This document shows positions 38,309 to 46,065 of a stretch of DNA of 64,000 nucleotides, piece by piece. Both the position numbers and the translations under genes were made by a program. A model generated the notes under the pieces. The model saw only the letters and a program-made list of their open reading frames with translations, made no database searches and was not told the origin of the DNA. Source of the stretch: an uncultured Prevotellaceae bacterium (GTDB lineage Bacteria > Bacteroidota > Bacteroidia > Bacteroidales > Bacteroidaceae); contig ONNV01000010.1 of assembly GCA_900319225.1 (NCBI GenBank), forward strand, positions 124,001-188,000. Direction: 5' to 3'. The stretch's first letter is position 1. Each line of letters opens with the position of its first letter.

Positions 38309-38860
38309 TCAGTTATTCACTAATTCTATGTACGAGAGCGGAAGTTCAATCCTGGCCGACCCCAGAACACCCAAACCTACCGCTACACACTTCTTGCTCG
38401 ATACCTCTACCAGTTCACACTCCCTGTCTATGAGGGGGCCGCATTTTACACGCACACGGTCACCGGGTGAGAACTTGCCGGAATCAATCGTGACAGGGAT
38501 GTCCTCATACTCTACCATCAGTCTGAAAGTCTCCAGATCATTGTCACGTATGACCGCAGGCTGTTTCTGGTCACGATCCATCATGAAACCGGTAATGCTG
38601 CGAACACGCTCCAGGATGGGCACTCTCTCCGAGTTCTTGCAATGAATGAAAATGTATCTGGGCAGAAGCAGCACCTGTACCATCTTGGTCCTGTCGCTCC
38701 ATTTGCGTTTGACTGTCTGCTGGGGTAGGAAATACTCAACATTCATCTCCTTTAGCAGATCGGCCACTTTCCACTCATGGCAATATTTTACTCTGCCAAT
38801 GAACCACTGAGGCTTGGTAAAAAAATCCGGTATTTGAGTCCCTACGGGAAATAAAGGCAT
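38309..38860 (-). CDS. UpxY-like NusG-family transcription antiterminator
   Basis: A 183-residue NusG paralogue. The NGN-type domain starts KPQWFIGRVKYCHEWKVADL, with FLPQQTVKRKWSDR and LLPRYIFIHCKN; the C-terminal KOW-like part has GDRVRVKCGPLIDRECELVE. In Bacteroides, UpxY proteins are encoded first in capsule operons and let polymerase pass terminators in the leader of their own operon. Here it heads only ugd. ATG at 38860 is chosen; the longer frame to 39022 would run through the divergent promoter region and lacks NGN homology. The 5' leader carries alternating GTGAG/CTCAC segments that can fold in two ways. Confidence 0.85.
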   Translation of the reverse strand: MPLFPVGTQIPDFFTKPQWFIGRVKYCHEWKVADLLKEMNVEYFLPQQTVKRKWSDRTKMVQVLLLPRYIFIHCKNSERVPILERVRSITGFMMDRDQKQPAVIRDNDLETFRLMVEYEDIPVTIDSGKFSPGDRVRVKCGPLIDRECELVEVSSKKCVAVGLGVLGSARIELPLSYIELVNN

Positions 38861-38915
38861 ACAGTCCGTTTTAATGTGAGTAGAGCTCACCTTATTTGTG
38901 AGCCCGGCTTTAACG

Positions 38916-38954
38916 CAAAGATAAAGGATTTGTGACAAAAATAGGTTACCTTTG
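38916..38954. promoter_or_regulatory. Divergent -7 elements for the UpxY-ugd pair and the cyclophilin
   Basis: The minus strand has TATCTTTG (38923-38916), about 55 nt before the UpxY-like start. The plus strand has TACCTTTG (38947-38954), 18 nt before the cyclophilin start. Neither has TTTG at the ideal upstream distance. Confidence 0.5.
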
Positions 38955-38972
38955 TCAAAAAGAAAGAGACTC

Positions 38973-39821
38973 ATGATGAAATATAAACTAATAGCATTAC
39001 TACTGATGGCAGCAACAATCAATTCCTGTGGAGCACGTTCTTCACAGAACGTAAATGCTCAGACGTCCGATAATGAGACCAAGGTTCTCATCAAGACCTC
39101 TGCAGGTGACATTACAATCAAGCTTTACAATGGAACTCCCTTGCATAGGGATAATTTCATAAAACTTGTCGAGGAACACTACTATGACAGCGTGCTGTTT
39201 CACCGCGTCATAAAGGATTTCATGGTACAGGCAGGTGATCCAGACTCCAAAAATGCCGATAAAAACGCTCAGTTAGGAGCAGGAGGTCCTGATTATACCA
39301 TTCCCGCAGAGTTTGTGTTCCCCAAGTATTACCACAAACGCGGTGCGCTGAGCGCTGCACGTCAGGCTGACCAGGTTAACCCCGAGCGCAGGTCATCCGG
39401 TTCACAGTTCTATATCGTTACCGGTAAGAAATACCGTAAGTATGAACTCCAGGAATTTGAGGAGCGTCTGGCACATAACCAGGGCCAGAGAATCTTTGAG
39501 GACCTCTGCATGCAGAACCGCGACAGCATACTTTCCATGCAGAGCAAGGGTGACAATGAAGGTCTGAGAAAACTGTCTGTTGAACTGAATGAGGCAACAA
39601 TCAGGAAACAGAAGGAGGTAGGTCCTTTAAAGTTCACTGAGGAACAGGTGAAGACTTATATGGATGAGGGCGGAACACCTTTCCTGGACAATGACTACAC
39701 AGTATTCGGCGAGGTTATTGACGGAATGAAGGTGGTTGACAAGATTGAATCAGCCGGAACTGACATGTTTGACCGTCCGCGCAAGGACATCCGCATAATC
39801 ACGATGGAGATAATCAAATAA
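38973..39821 (+). CDS. Lipoprotein peptidyl-prolyl cis-trans isomerase (cyclophilin)
   Basis: A 282-residue exported cyclophilin. The signal sequence ends in the lipobox TINSC, giving a periplasmic lipoprotein. The cyclophilin core is split: residues about 45-150 carry VLIKTSAGDITIKLYNGTPL, HYYDSVLFHRVIKDFMVQAG and SSGSQFYIVTGKKY. An inserted, strongly charged helical stretch of about 85 residues (ELQEFEERLAHNQGQRIFED onwards) follows. The core then resumes with PFLDNDYTVFGEVIDGMKVV. Ordinary cyclophilins lack this insert. The start at 38973 follows GAAAGAGAC; an upstream TTG at 38952 would overlap the promoter. It is followed 20 nt later by alkaline phosphatase. Confidence 0.9.
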   Translation: MMKYKLIALLLMAATINSCGARSSQNVNAQTSDNETKVLIKTSAGDITIKLYNGTPLHRDNFIKLVEEHYYDSVLFHRVIKDFMVQAGDPDSKNADKNAQLGAGGPDYTIPAEFVFPKYYHKRGALSAARQADQVNPERRSSGSQFYIVTGKKYRKYELQEFEERLAHNQGQRIFEDLCMQNRDSILSMQSKGDNEGLRKLSVELNEATIRKQKEVGPLKFTEEQVKTYMDEGGTPFLDNDYTVFGEVIDGMKVVDKIESAGTDMFDRPRKDIRIITMEIIK

Positions 39822-39841
39822 ACCGACTATATTACTGACCT

Positions 39842-41242
39842 ATGAAAAGAAAATTTACGCTTATCATGGCCATGATGCTGCTGGTACTTACGGCATCGGC
39901 CAAGAAGGGACCCAAGTATGTCTTCTACTTTATCGGTGACGGTATGGGCACCAATCAGGTGATGGGAGTCCAGTACTATCTGCAGGATGTAGAGGGTAAA
40001 TACGGATTCAAGCCGTTGTGTTTTACACAATTCCCCTATACAGGTCTTGTGGTAACCTATTCTGCCAACAGTGATGTTACAGACAGTTCTGCTGCCGGTA
40101 CCGCACTTGCCAGCGGACAGAAGACCAACAACAACTACCTGGGCGTACTTCCGGACAAGACTACCCCTGTAACCACTATTGCCGAGATGGCTCATAAGAA
40201 GGGAGTTCGTGTAGCCATAGGCACATCTGTTTGTATAGACCACGCAACTCCAGGTTCTTTCTACGGACATCGGCCGCACCGCAACCAGTATCATGAGATA
40301 GGAGCCCAGCTTGCTGAGTCAGGTTTTGACTTCTTTGGCGGAGCTGATTTCCACAGTCCGTTCACAAGTGACAACAGCGATGAAGGTAATTATGCCCAGG
40401 CTGAGAAAGCCGGATATACTATAGTCCATGGTTATGACGAGTACAAGCAGAAAGCTGCATCCACCGATAAAATCATCCTTTTTGACAAGGAGCCTAACAG
40501 TGACCACTATCTCTCATACGCCATTGACCAGAAAGAGGGAGACCTTAAGCTCTCTGAGATAACGGAGGCTGCCATTGATTTCATGATGAAGGATCCCAAG
40601 AAGGGTTTCTTCATGATGATGGAGGGCGGACGTATAGACCAGGCTTGCCATGCCAATGATCCCGGAGCTTATGTCCGTGAGATGCTGGATTTTGATGAGG
40701 CCATCAAGGTTGCATATGAATTCTATCTCAAACATAAGAAAGAGACTCTTATCGTAATTACCGCAGATCATGAGACCGGTGGTCTGGGACTTACAGCCGG
40801 TGACTATCGTACCAATCTCAAAGTGCTGCAGTACCAGAAGATGAGTAAGGGCGCTTTCTCTGCTCATCTGGAGAAGATGGGACGTGAGATAGGTGATATC
40901 CTTACCTGGGAAGAGGTAGAGCAGGAACTCAAGGAGAACTTTGGTTTCTGGGATAAGGTAGAGCTTACCGACAAGCAGACTGACAGGCTTAGGAACGTCT
41001 ATGTCGAGACATTCGGTATGGGTCCCGGAGAGCTCAAGGAGGGTGAGTATTTCAATGTTGACAAGCTGACAGATGAGGCTGCACGTATCATGACCGAGGC
41101 TGCCCAGATCAGTTGGGCTGCAGGTTGTCATTCAGGCAGCTATGTTCCTGTATTCGCCATCGGTGCGGGTGCTGAGCAGTTCACCGGTCAGATGGACAAT
41201 ACTGAGATACCCGTCAAGATCAAGAAACTTGCCAACTACTGA
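39842..41242 (+). CDS. Alkaline phosphatase (PhoA family)
   Basis: A 466-residue periplasmic phosphomonoesterase. The signal peptide MKRKFTLIMAMMLLVLTASA is followed by YVFYFIGDGMGTNQVMG, with the first zinc/magnesium Asp. The nucleophile Ser is in SDVTDSSAAGTALASG. Further metal ligands are in EGGRIDQACHANDP and ITADHETGGLGL, and the last in AAGCHSGSYVPVFAIG. It probably frees phosphate from organic phosphates. It follows the cyclophilin by 20 nt and overlaps convergent HhH coding sequence by 7 nt. No Pho-box-like site is claimed. Confidence 0.93.
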   Translation: MKRKFTLIMAMMLLVLTASAKKGPKYVFYFIGDGMGTNQVMGVQYYLQDVEGKYGFKPLCFTQFPYTGLVVTYSANSDVTDSSAAGTALASGQKTNNNYLGVLPDKTTPVTTIAEMAHKKGVRVAIGTSVCIDHATPGSFYGHRPHRNQYHEIGAQLAESGFDFFGGADFHSPFTSDNSDEGNYAQAEKAGYTIVHGYDEYKQKAASTDKIILFDKEPNSDHYLSYAIDQKEGDLKLSEITEAAIDFMMKDPKKGFFMMMEGGRIDQACHANDPGAYVREMLDFDEAIKVAYEFYLKHKKETLIVITADHETGGLGLTAGDYRTNLKVLQYQKMSKGAFSAHLEKMGREIGDILTWEEVEQELKENFGFWDKVELTDKQTDRLRNVYVETFGMGPGELKEGEYFNVDKLTDEAARIMTEAAQISWAAGCHSGSYVPVFAIGAGAEQFTGQMDNTEIPVKIKKLANY

Positions 41243-41982
41243 TTCACGCTGAAATCAAGATAAGGCACCAGACGCTCAAGGTCCTGGGTGGTGAACTCCT
41301 CAAATAGAGTCAGCTGCTCAGGACCTTTTATATTGCCCCTGTCACGGCGGAACTCCACTATTGAGCGTGCCTGGTAGAAGTTGATATAGGGATGACGCCT
41401 CAGCTCATTTACCGTCTCCCTGTTTATCCGGATCCGTCTTAAGGGTACGGTGTCAGTGATAATGAACCATTCCATCAGTGAATCGGGCAGACCGTTTATC
41501 TCAAGCAGCTGCCCGGTGCCTGTAAAACCGCCCAACTGCTGTCTGTAACGGATGATGCGTGATGCAAATACAGGGCCTATTCCGGGCAGGCTTATGAGCT
41601 TGATGCTATCGGCTGCGTTAAGGTCTACCGGGGCCGACGGGCGCTGTTTGCGGGGATATCGGTCTGGTCTTACAGTATCCTTCCTTACTGAATCTACGCT
41701 ATTATGTGTGTTCTGCCGGCTGTATCTTGCGGTGGAACGGGCGGTTTCCCTCTTAGGGTACTCCCTGCGGGTGCTGTCCTTGGGGTATGAGCGCGTGCTC
41801 CTGGGCCTGACCGTAGGATTGTTTTCACTGACGGATGTGGTATCGGAAGGAATAATATCAGGTTCTCCGTCACTGGGGTTACTCATGGGCGTACGCACCA
41901 GGCATGTAATGATGATTACGGCCAGCAGGATCAGTGCTACAATCCTGTCAGTGCGGTTGAAATAGAAATAATCCTTTGACAT
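41236..41982 (-). CDS. Membrane-anchored helix-hairpin-helix (ComEA-like) protein
   Basis: A 248-residue protein with one N-terminal membrane helix (IVALILLAVIIITCLV). A basic, Ser/Thr/Arg-rich linker of about 80 residues follows. Then come helix-hairpin-helix units: VDLNAADSIKLISLPGIGPV and FASRIIRYRQQLGGFTG, then a second pair around INRETVNELRRHPYINFYQA. ComEA-like HhH domains bind double-stranded DNA without sequence preference during DNA uptake. Such a role is possible here, but no other competence gene is nearby. The gene is divergent from vanZ-like with 28 nt between starts. Confidence 0.85.
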   Translation of the reverse strand: MSKDYFYFNRTDRIVALILLAVIIITCLVRTPMSNPSDGEPDIIPSDTTSVSENNPTVRPRSTRSYPKDSTRREYPKRETARSTARYSRQNTHNSVDSVRKDTVRPDRYPRKQRPSAPVDLNAADSIKLISLPGIGPVFASRIIRYRQQLGGFTGTGQLLEINGLPDSLMEWFIITDTVPLRRIRINRETVNELRRHPYINFYQARSIVEFRRDRGNIKGPEQLTLFEEFTTQDLERLVPYLDFSVNQ

Positions 41983-42006
41983 ATTATGGTATTATGGCTA
42001 TTTTTG
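41975..42006 (+). promoter_or_regulatory. Promoter of the VanZ-like gene
   Basis: TTTG (41975-41978), 20 nt, TATTTTTG (41999-42006). The ATG is at 42011, so the predicted transcription start falls at or within a few nt of the start codon. The -33 element lies inside the first codons of the divergent HhH gene. Confidence 0.65.
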
Positions 42007-42010
42007 CGGC

Positions 42011-42397
42011 ATGGTCAAGTACATCTGCAAATATCCGTTCTCACTGCTTGTCATAGCGGCGATACTCTTCCTGTCACTGTTCAATCCGCCTAAGACCAGG
42101 CTGGACGATGTGACATTCATTGACAAGATTGCCCATGTCTGTATGTACGGTGGGCTGGAACTGATAATCTGGGTGGAGTACTTGCGGCTTCATGCTGATC
42201 TAAACAAGGTAAAATTCATATTATTGGGTATTGCCGCTCCCATTGCGCTTGGAGGAATCATGGAGCTGGCTCAGATGCTGCTTACAGTAAACCGCAGCGG
42301 AGAGTGGGCTGACTTTATAGCCGATACTCTGGGTGTACTGGCAGGTGCGGCTGCAGGTCTCTTTATCCTGAGACCTCTTATCTGGAGAAAGAGATAA
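42011..42397 (+). CDS. VanZ-like family membrane protein
   Basis: A 128-residue integral membrane protein with about four helices (FSLLVIAAILFLSLF, KIAHVCMYGGLELIIWVEYL, FILLGIAAPIALGGIMELAQ, GVLAGAAAGLFILRPLI). The DKIAHVCMYGGLE and EWADFIADTLG segments are typical of VanZ-like proteins. The namesake gives low-level teicoplanin resistance, but most members have no known function. Its transcript appears leaderless. It is convergent with the CYTH gene, with 2 nt between stop codons. Confidence 0.85.
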   Translation: MVKYICKYPFSLLVIAAILFLSLFNPPKTRLDDVTFIDKIAHVCMYGGLELIIWVEYLRLHADLNKVKFILLGIAAPIALGGIMELAQMLLTVNRSGEWADFIADTLGVLAGAAAGLFILRPLIWRKR

Positions 42398-42399
42398 TA

Positions 42400-42879
42400 T
42401 TACTCTTTATCCCAGGTCTTATAGGGGTTGGTGGCAAGGTAGGCGTTGTAATAACGGCGGTCACCAGTAACCTCCTTACCGATGAAATCGGGCTTTACGA
42501 ATGACTCGCTTTCAGAGTTAAGTTCAACCTCGGCCATTACAAGACCTTCATTTTCACCGTGGAATTCATCCACTTCAAACACGTGAGGACCACTGTGTAC
42601 AAGGTAACGGCGCTTCTCTATGGCTCCGCTCTGGTGCAACTCAAAGAGTTCACGGGCATCCTCTACAGGTATGACATGATTCCACTCGTAGCGGCTCATG
42701 CCCTTGCTGTCTGACGGGCCCTTGATGGTAAGGATAGCCTCCTTGTCCGTAATGCGTACGCGCACCGAACGGCCGTTTTCATGGGCTATATATCCCTGCA
42801 GGATATCATAATAGCTGAAAGCCTGTGTGCGGTAGGAGTCATTCCTGACCAGAAACTTACGTTCAATCTCAATAGACAT
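42400..42879 (-). CDS. CYTH-domain triphosphate tunnel metalloenzyme
   Basis: A 159-residue protein starting MSIEIERKFLVRNDSYR, which carries the ExExK metal/phosphate motif (EIERK). It then has the strands RSVRVRITDKEAILTIKGPS, VFEVDEFHGENEGLVMAEVE and a terminal basic segment. The family includes class IV adenylyl cyclases, thiamine triphosphatases and inorganic triphosphatases. Short single-domain bacterial members most often hydrolyse tripolyphosphate. The exact substrate cannot be read from the sequence. It lies 25 nt downstream of prfB on the same strand. Confidence 0.88.
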   Translation of the reverse strand: MSIEIERKFLVRNDSYRTQAFSYYDILQGYIAHENGRSVRVRITDKEAILTIKGPSDSKGMSRYEWNHVIPVEDARELFELHQSGAIEKRRYLVHSGPHVFEVDEFHGENEGLVMAEVELNSESESFVKPDFIGKEVTGDRRYYNAYLATNPYKTWDKE

Positions 42880-42904
42880 AGTATTAGTGCGGTTATGTAG
42901 TTTA

Positions 42905-44029
42905 TTACATCTTCTGTTCCTGTGACTCGGCGAATGACATCAGATAGGACTTGATGAATCCGTCTATATGTCCGTCCATGACGCCGTTCACATCAGATGT
43001 CTGGAAACCGGTACGGTGATCCTTTACGCGGCGGTCATCAAACACATATGAACGTATCTGTGATCCCCACTCAATCTTTTTCTTACCGGCCTCTATCTTC
43101 TCCTGCTCTGCCATGCGGTGCTGCAGTTCCTTGTCATACAGTATGGAACGCAGGTGCTGCAGGGCACGCTCCTTGTTCTTGGGCTGGTCACGGGTCTCGG
43201 TGTTCTCAATCAGGATTTCCTCCTCAACTCCGGTATAGGGATCCTTGAACTGGTAACGCAGACGTACGCCTGACTCAACCTTGTTCACGTTCTGACCGCC
43301 GGCGCCGCCGCTGCGGAACGTATCCCAGCTCATGAGTGCGGGATTTATGTCAACCTCAATGGAGTCATCAATAAGCGGGGTTACAAATACGCTGGCGAAT
43401 GATGTCATACGCTTACCCTGAGCGTTATAGGGCGATACGCGTACCAGACGGTGAACGCCGTTCTCACCCTTTAGGTAACCGTATGCAAACGGTCCCTCAA
43501 TCTCCATTGTCACCTGTTTGATTCCGGCTTCATCGCCCTCCTGCAGGTTGGCAACGGTAACCTTGTATTTGTTGTCCTCACCCCAGCGCATATACATACG
43601 CATGAGCATGGATGCCCAGTCCTGACTCTCGGTACCGCCGGCACCTGAGTTGATTTTGAGTACGCAATCCATCTGATCTGCCTCCTCGCGCAGCATGTTC
43701 TTGAGTTCCAGGCCCTCAACAGCCTCCAGGGCCTTGGCGTAGTTCTCATCAACCTCCTGCTCGGTTACCAGCTCTTCCTTGTAGAAATCCATGGCCAGCT
43801 GCAGCTCATCGGTCAATGCCTTGACCTGCTTGTAGCCGTCAATCCAACTCTGCAGGTCCTTGACCTTTTTCATCTGGGCCTCGGCCTTCTTGGGGTCATC
43901 CCAGAATCCGGGAGCCTGGGTACGCAACTGTTCCTCCTCTACCTGAATGAGTTTGGAATCAATGTTCAGATAGCGTTTAAGGGCCTCTGTGCGGTCAATT
44001 ACGTCTTTGAGTTGTTCTGCTGTGATCAT
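42905..44029 (-). CDS. prfB: Peptide chain release factor 2
   Basis: A 374-residue factor releasing peptides at UGA and UAA. The coiled N-terminal domain begins ITAEQLKDVIDRTEALKRYL. The catalytic GGQ loop is GGAGGQNVNKVESGVRLRY and the tail GWGSQIRSYVFDDRRVKDHR is standard. The reading frame is continuous where many bacteria carry the autoregulatory +1 frameshift: the segment reads RYLNIDSK without an internal UGA. Expression must therefore be controlled in some other way. Its promoter overlaps the stop codon of the upstream EnvC-like gene. Confidence 0.96.
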   Translation of the reverse strand: MITAEQLKDVIDRTEALKRYLNIDSKLIQVEEEQLRTQAPGFWDDPKKAEAQMKKVKDLQSWIDGYKQVKALTDELQLAMDFYKEELVTEQEVDENYAKALEAVEGLELKNMLREEADQMDCVLKINSGAGGTESQDWASMLMRMYMRWGEDNKYKVTVANLQEGDEAGIKQVTMEIEGPFAYGYLKGENGVHRLVRVSPYNAQGKRMTSFASVFVTPLIDDSIEVDINPALMSWDTFRSGGAGGQNVNKVESGVRLRYQFKDPYTGVEEEILIENTETRDQPKNKERALQHLRSILYDKELQHRMAEQEKIEAGKKKIEWGSQIRSYVFDDRRVKDHRTGFQTSDVNGVMDGHIDGFIKSYLMSFAESQEQKM

Positions 44030-44048
44030 AAAGATTGGATTTGGACTG

Positions 44049-44078
44049 CAAAGGTACTGAAAATTCTGCTATTATCAA
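44049..44078 (-). promoter_or_regulatory. prfB promoter
   Basis: The minus strand reads TTG (44078-44076), 19 nt, TACCTTTG (44056-44049), then 19 nt to the prfB ATG. The -33 element overlaps the stop codon of the EnvC-like gene. Confidence 0.65.
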
Positions 44079-45268
44079 CGCCTGAGCCAATCCGAAGGAT
44101 TCAGGCGGGTGCTTTCCTTATGCAGCTGGAAATGGAGGATAGGTGTTCCGTCCTCAGATGTCTGCACGTTTCCCACTATGTCCGATGTCTTGACCTTGTC
44201 ACCCTTCTTGAGGCGGGTCTCGCTAAGATTGCAGTATACGGATATGTAGGAGCCGTGACGTATGAGCACGCCAATCTGGCCTTTTCCCTGCTGGAATATG
44301 GATGATACGGTGCCGTCAAACACCGCGCGGGCCTGAGCGCCCTCCTGTCCCTGTATATCTATTCCCAGATTGTTCTGCTTGACATCTTTCATGCCGGCTA
44401 CATTCTGGACTCCGTACTCACCCACCACCAGATAGGCGCCGGTTATAGGCATGGGCAGCTTACCTTTGTTGCTCTCAAAACTGCCGGACAGTTTCACATC
44501 CTCCTGCGGCTGCTGCTTTCCCTTGTTTTTCTGCTGCTCCTCCTTGATGGCAAGCTGTATCTGACGTTCAATCTCCTTGGACAGGTCATTCATCTTTTTC
44601 TGCTGGGCCGCAATCTCTTTCTTAAGGTTGGTGCGTTTGTTCTTGAGCTGGTTCACAAGCGACTTCTGCTGTTTCTCCTCCTTGCGGGCCTCCTCCTCAT
44701 TTTTCTGCTGTATTTTCTGCAGTTCCACTTTCTCATTCTTAAGCATCTCCACCTGTGCCTTACGGTCCTCAAGGGTATCCTTTTTCTGGCTGATTTCATC
44801 GGCCATTTCACGCAGTGAACCGGAGTACTCGCTCACATAACGGGCACGGCGGCTCATCTCTCGGAATGACTCGGTGGCAAGAATGAATGTGAGCTGGTTG
44901 TTGTTGGCGTTCTGATGCTGGTAGAATCGGCAGGCATCGGCGTAACGCTCCTTGCACTGCTCATGCTCCTTTTCCAGCTGTTTTATCTCTTTCTCAAGAC
45001 GGCTTGACTCACGGTCCAGAGAGCGTATCTCATTGCGGGTATTGTCAAGTATCTTGGTTCGCTCCTTGAGCTTGGCGGTAACAACGTTCAGATTCTTTAC
45101 CTGGCTGGTGATATCGGACTCAGTTGATGTAAGTATCTTCTCCTGACGTGCAATCTGCTCCTCCATCTGGGCACGCTCACGGCGCATCCTTTCAATCACG
45201 GAGTTGGTCTGTCCCTGCACAAGGGCGGGGGCAAGAGCCAGCAGAATAATCACAAATTTCTTTTTCAT
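44075..45268 (-). CDS. EnvC-like murein hydrolase activator (coiled coil plus degenerate LytM)
   Basis: A 397-residue periplasmic protein. The signal peptide MKKKFVIILLALAPALVQG is followed by Gln. About 200 residues of coiled coil come next (KNLNVVTAKLKERTKILDNT and onward), then a basic linker and a C-terminal M23/LytM domain. The zinc ligands are not kept: NLGIDIQ replaces HxGxD, VYCNL replaces the VYAHL His, and ILHFQLH has only part of the HxH pair. That is the EnvC pattern, in which the domain activates amidases and does not cut peptidoglycan itself. It overlaps the DUF4292 gene by 4 nt and ends a dut-TPR-DUF4292-EnvC run. Confidence 0.88.
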   Translation of the reverse strand: MKKKFVIILLALAPALVQGQTNSVIERMRRERAQMEEQIARQEKILTSTESDITSQVKNLNVVTAKLKERTKILDNTRNEIRSLDRESSRLEKEIKQLEKEHEQCKERYADACRFYQHQNANNNQLTFILATESFREMSRRARYVSEYSGSLREMADEISQKKDTLEDRKAQVEMLKNEKVELQKIQQKNEEEARKEEKQQKSLVNQLKNKRTNLKKEIAAQQKKMNDLSKEIERQIQLAIKEEQQKNKGKQQPQEDVKLSGSFESNKGKLPMPITGAYLVVGEYGVQNVAGMKDVKQNNLGIDIQGQEGAQARAVFDGTVSSIFQQGKGQIGVLIRHGSYISVYCNLSETRLKKGDKVKTSDIVGNVQTSEDGTPILHFQLHKESTRLNPSDWLRR

Positions 45269-46065
45269 AGATTCAGATTGTCCAACAGTTCATCAAGAGT
45301 CACCTGTTTCATGCGGCGGGTTACCGGTGTACGGTCTGACCAATTCTTGTTGTCAGTCTGTACCGATGACATCTTTATCGCCGCGTTTACATCGACCTTT
45401 GTGGTTATTACGTCAATGGATAGCCCCAACGGGAATTGCCATTTACCTGATAGGGCGGTGAAATCAGTATATTTCATGTTGAAACGGAACGTGCTGCCGG
45501 TTTTGCTTACCGCATCCAGACGGCTCTTTCCGTCAGTAAGGAACGTATATCCGTACTCCTTATCCTTGATTGATATAGTGCCGTCCTGGGCAACCGGCTG
45601 CAAGCGCAGGTTTGATACGGCATCATTCATGCTTTCACTTCCAGGTGAGAATATCCTGTTCCACAACAGCGCCTGGACAACCTCAAAGTCAAGGCCCAGC
45701 TCATTGCGGTAGGGGATATCGGCATAATGGCAGACCGAGTAGAGGTTGTGCACGCGGTCCATTACCACCACCATATCGGGCAGGAACTCGATACGTGCCA
45801 CCTCCATCAGGCCAAGCATGCTGGCGCTGATCTGTATGCTGCGTCCGCGACGCATACGGAGCTGGCCGCTTACCTTGGTTCCCTGCAGGTTGAATGAGAG
45901 CGATGCCGTGAGCTCATTTACCGGCGGGGCCTCCATGAGAGTATGCACCAGGCGGTCGCTCTCCTCCTGCCGGTCTTTCTCTTTCCTGGCGGTGGATATG
46001 GTCCGGCAACTGCTTAACAGCAATGCAGCGGTCAAAAGGGGTAATATGTATCTCAGGGCTCTCAT
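45265..46065 (-). CDS. DUF4292-type lipoprotein
   Basis: A 266-residue lipoprotein with lipobox LLLSSC (MRALRYILPLLTAALLLSSC). The mature part is rich in beta strands: ASLSFNLQGTKVSGQLRMRR, IQISASMLGLMEVARIEFLP, MVVVMDRVHNLYSVCHYADI. It resembles the LolA/LolB-like clamshell expected of outer-membrane lipoprotein handling. I recognise it as the Bacteroidetes DUF4292 family, whose biochemical role is not established. It overlaps both neighbours by 4 nt (TPR upstream, EnvC-like downstream), so the three are one translational unit. Confidence 0.8.
   Translation of the reverse strand: MRALRYILPLLTAALLLSSCRTISTARKEKDRQEESDRLVHTLMEAPPVNELTASLSFNLQGTKVSGQLRMRRGRSIQISASMLGLMEVARIEFLPDMVVVMDRVHNLYSVCHYADIPYRNELGLDFEVVQALLWNRIFSPGSESMNDAVSNLRLQPVAQDGTISIKDKEYGYTFLTDGKSRLDAVSKTGSTFRFNMKYTDFTALSGKWQFPLGLSIDVITTKVDVNAAIKMSSVQTDNKNWSDRTPVTRRMKQVTLDELLDNLNL

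Noticed and set aside
38861-39022. N-terminal extension of the UpxY-like protein
   Set aside because: It runs through the divergent promoter region and into the cyclophilin start; NGN homology begins after 38860.
44075-45268. EnvC-like protein as an active M23 endopeptidase
   Set aside because: The His/Asp metal ligands of M23 are largely replaced, so activity is unlikely.
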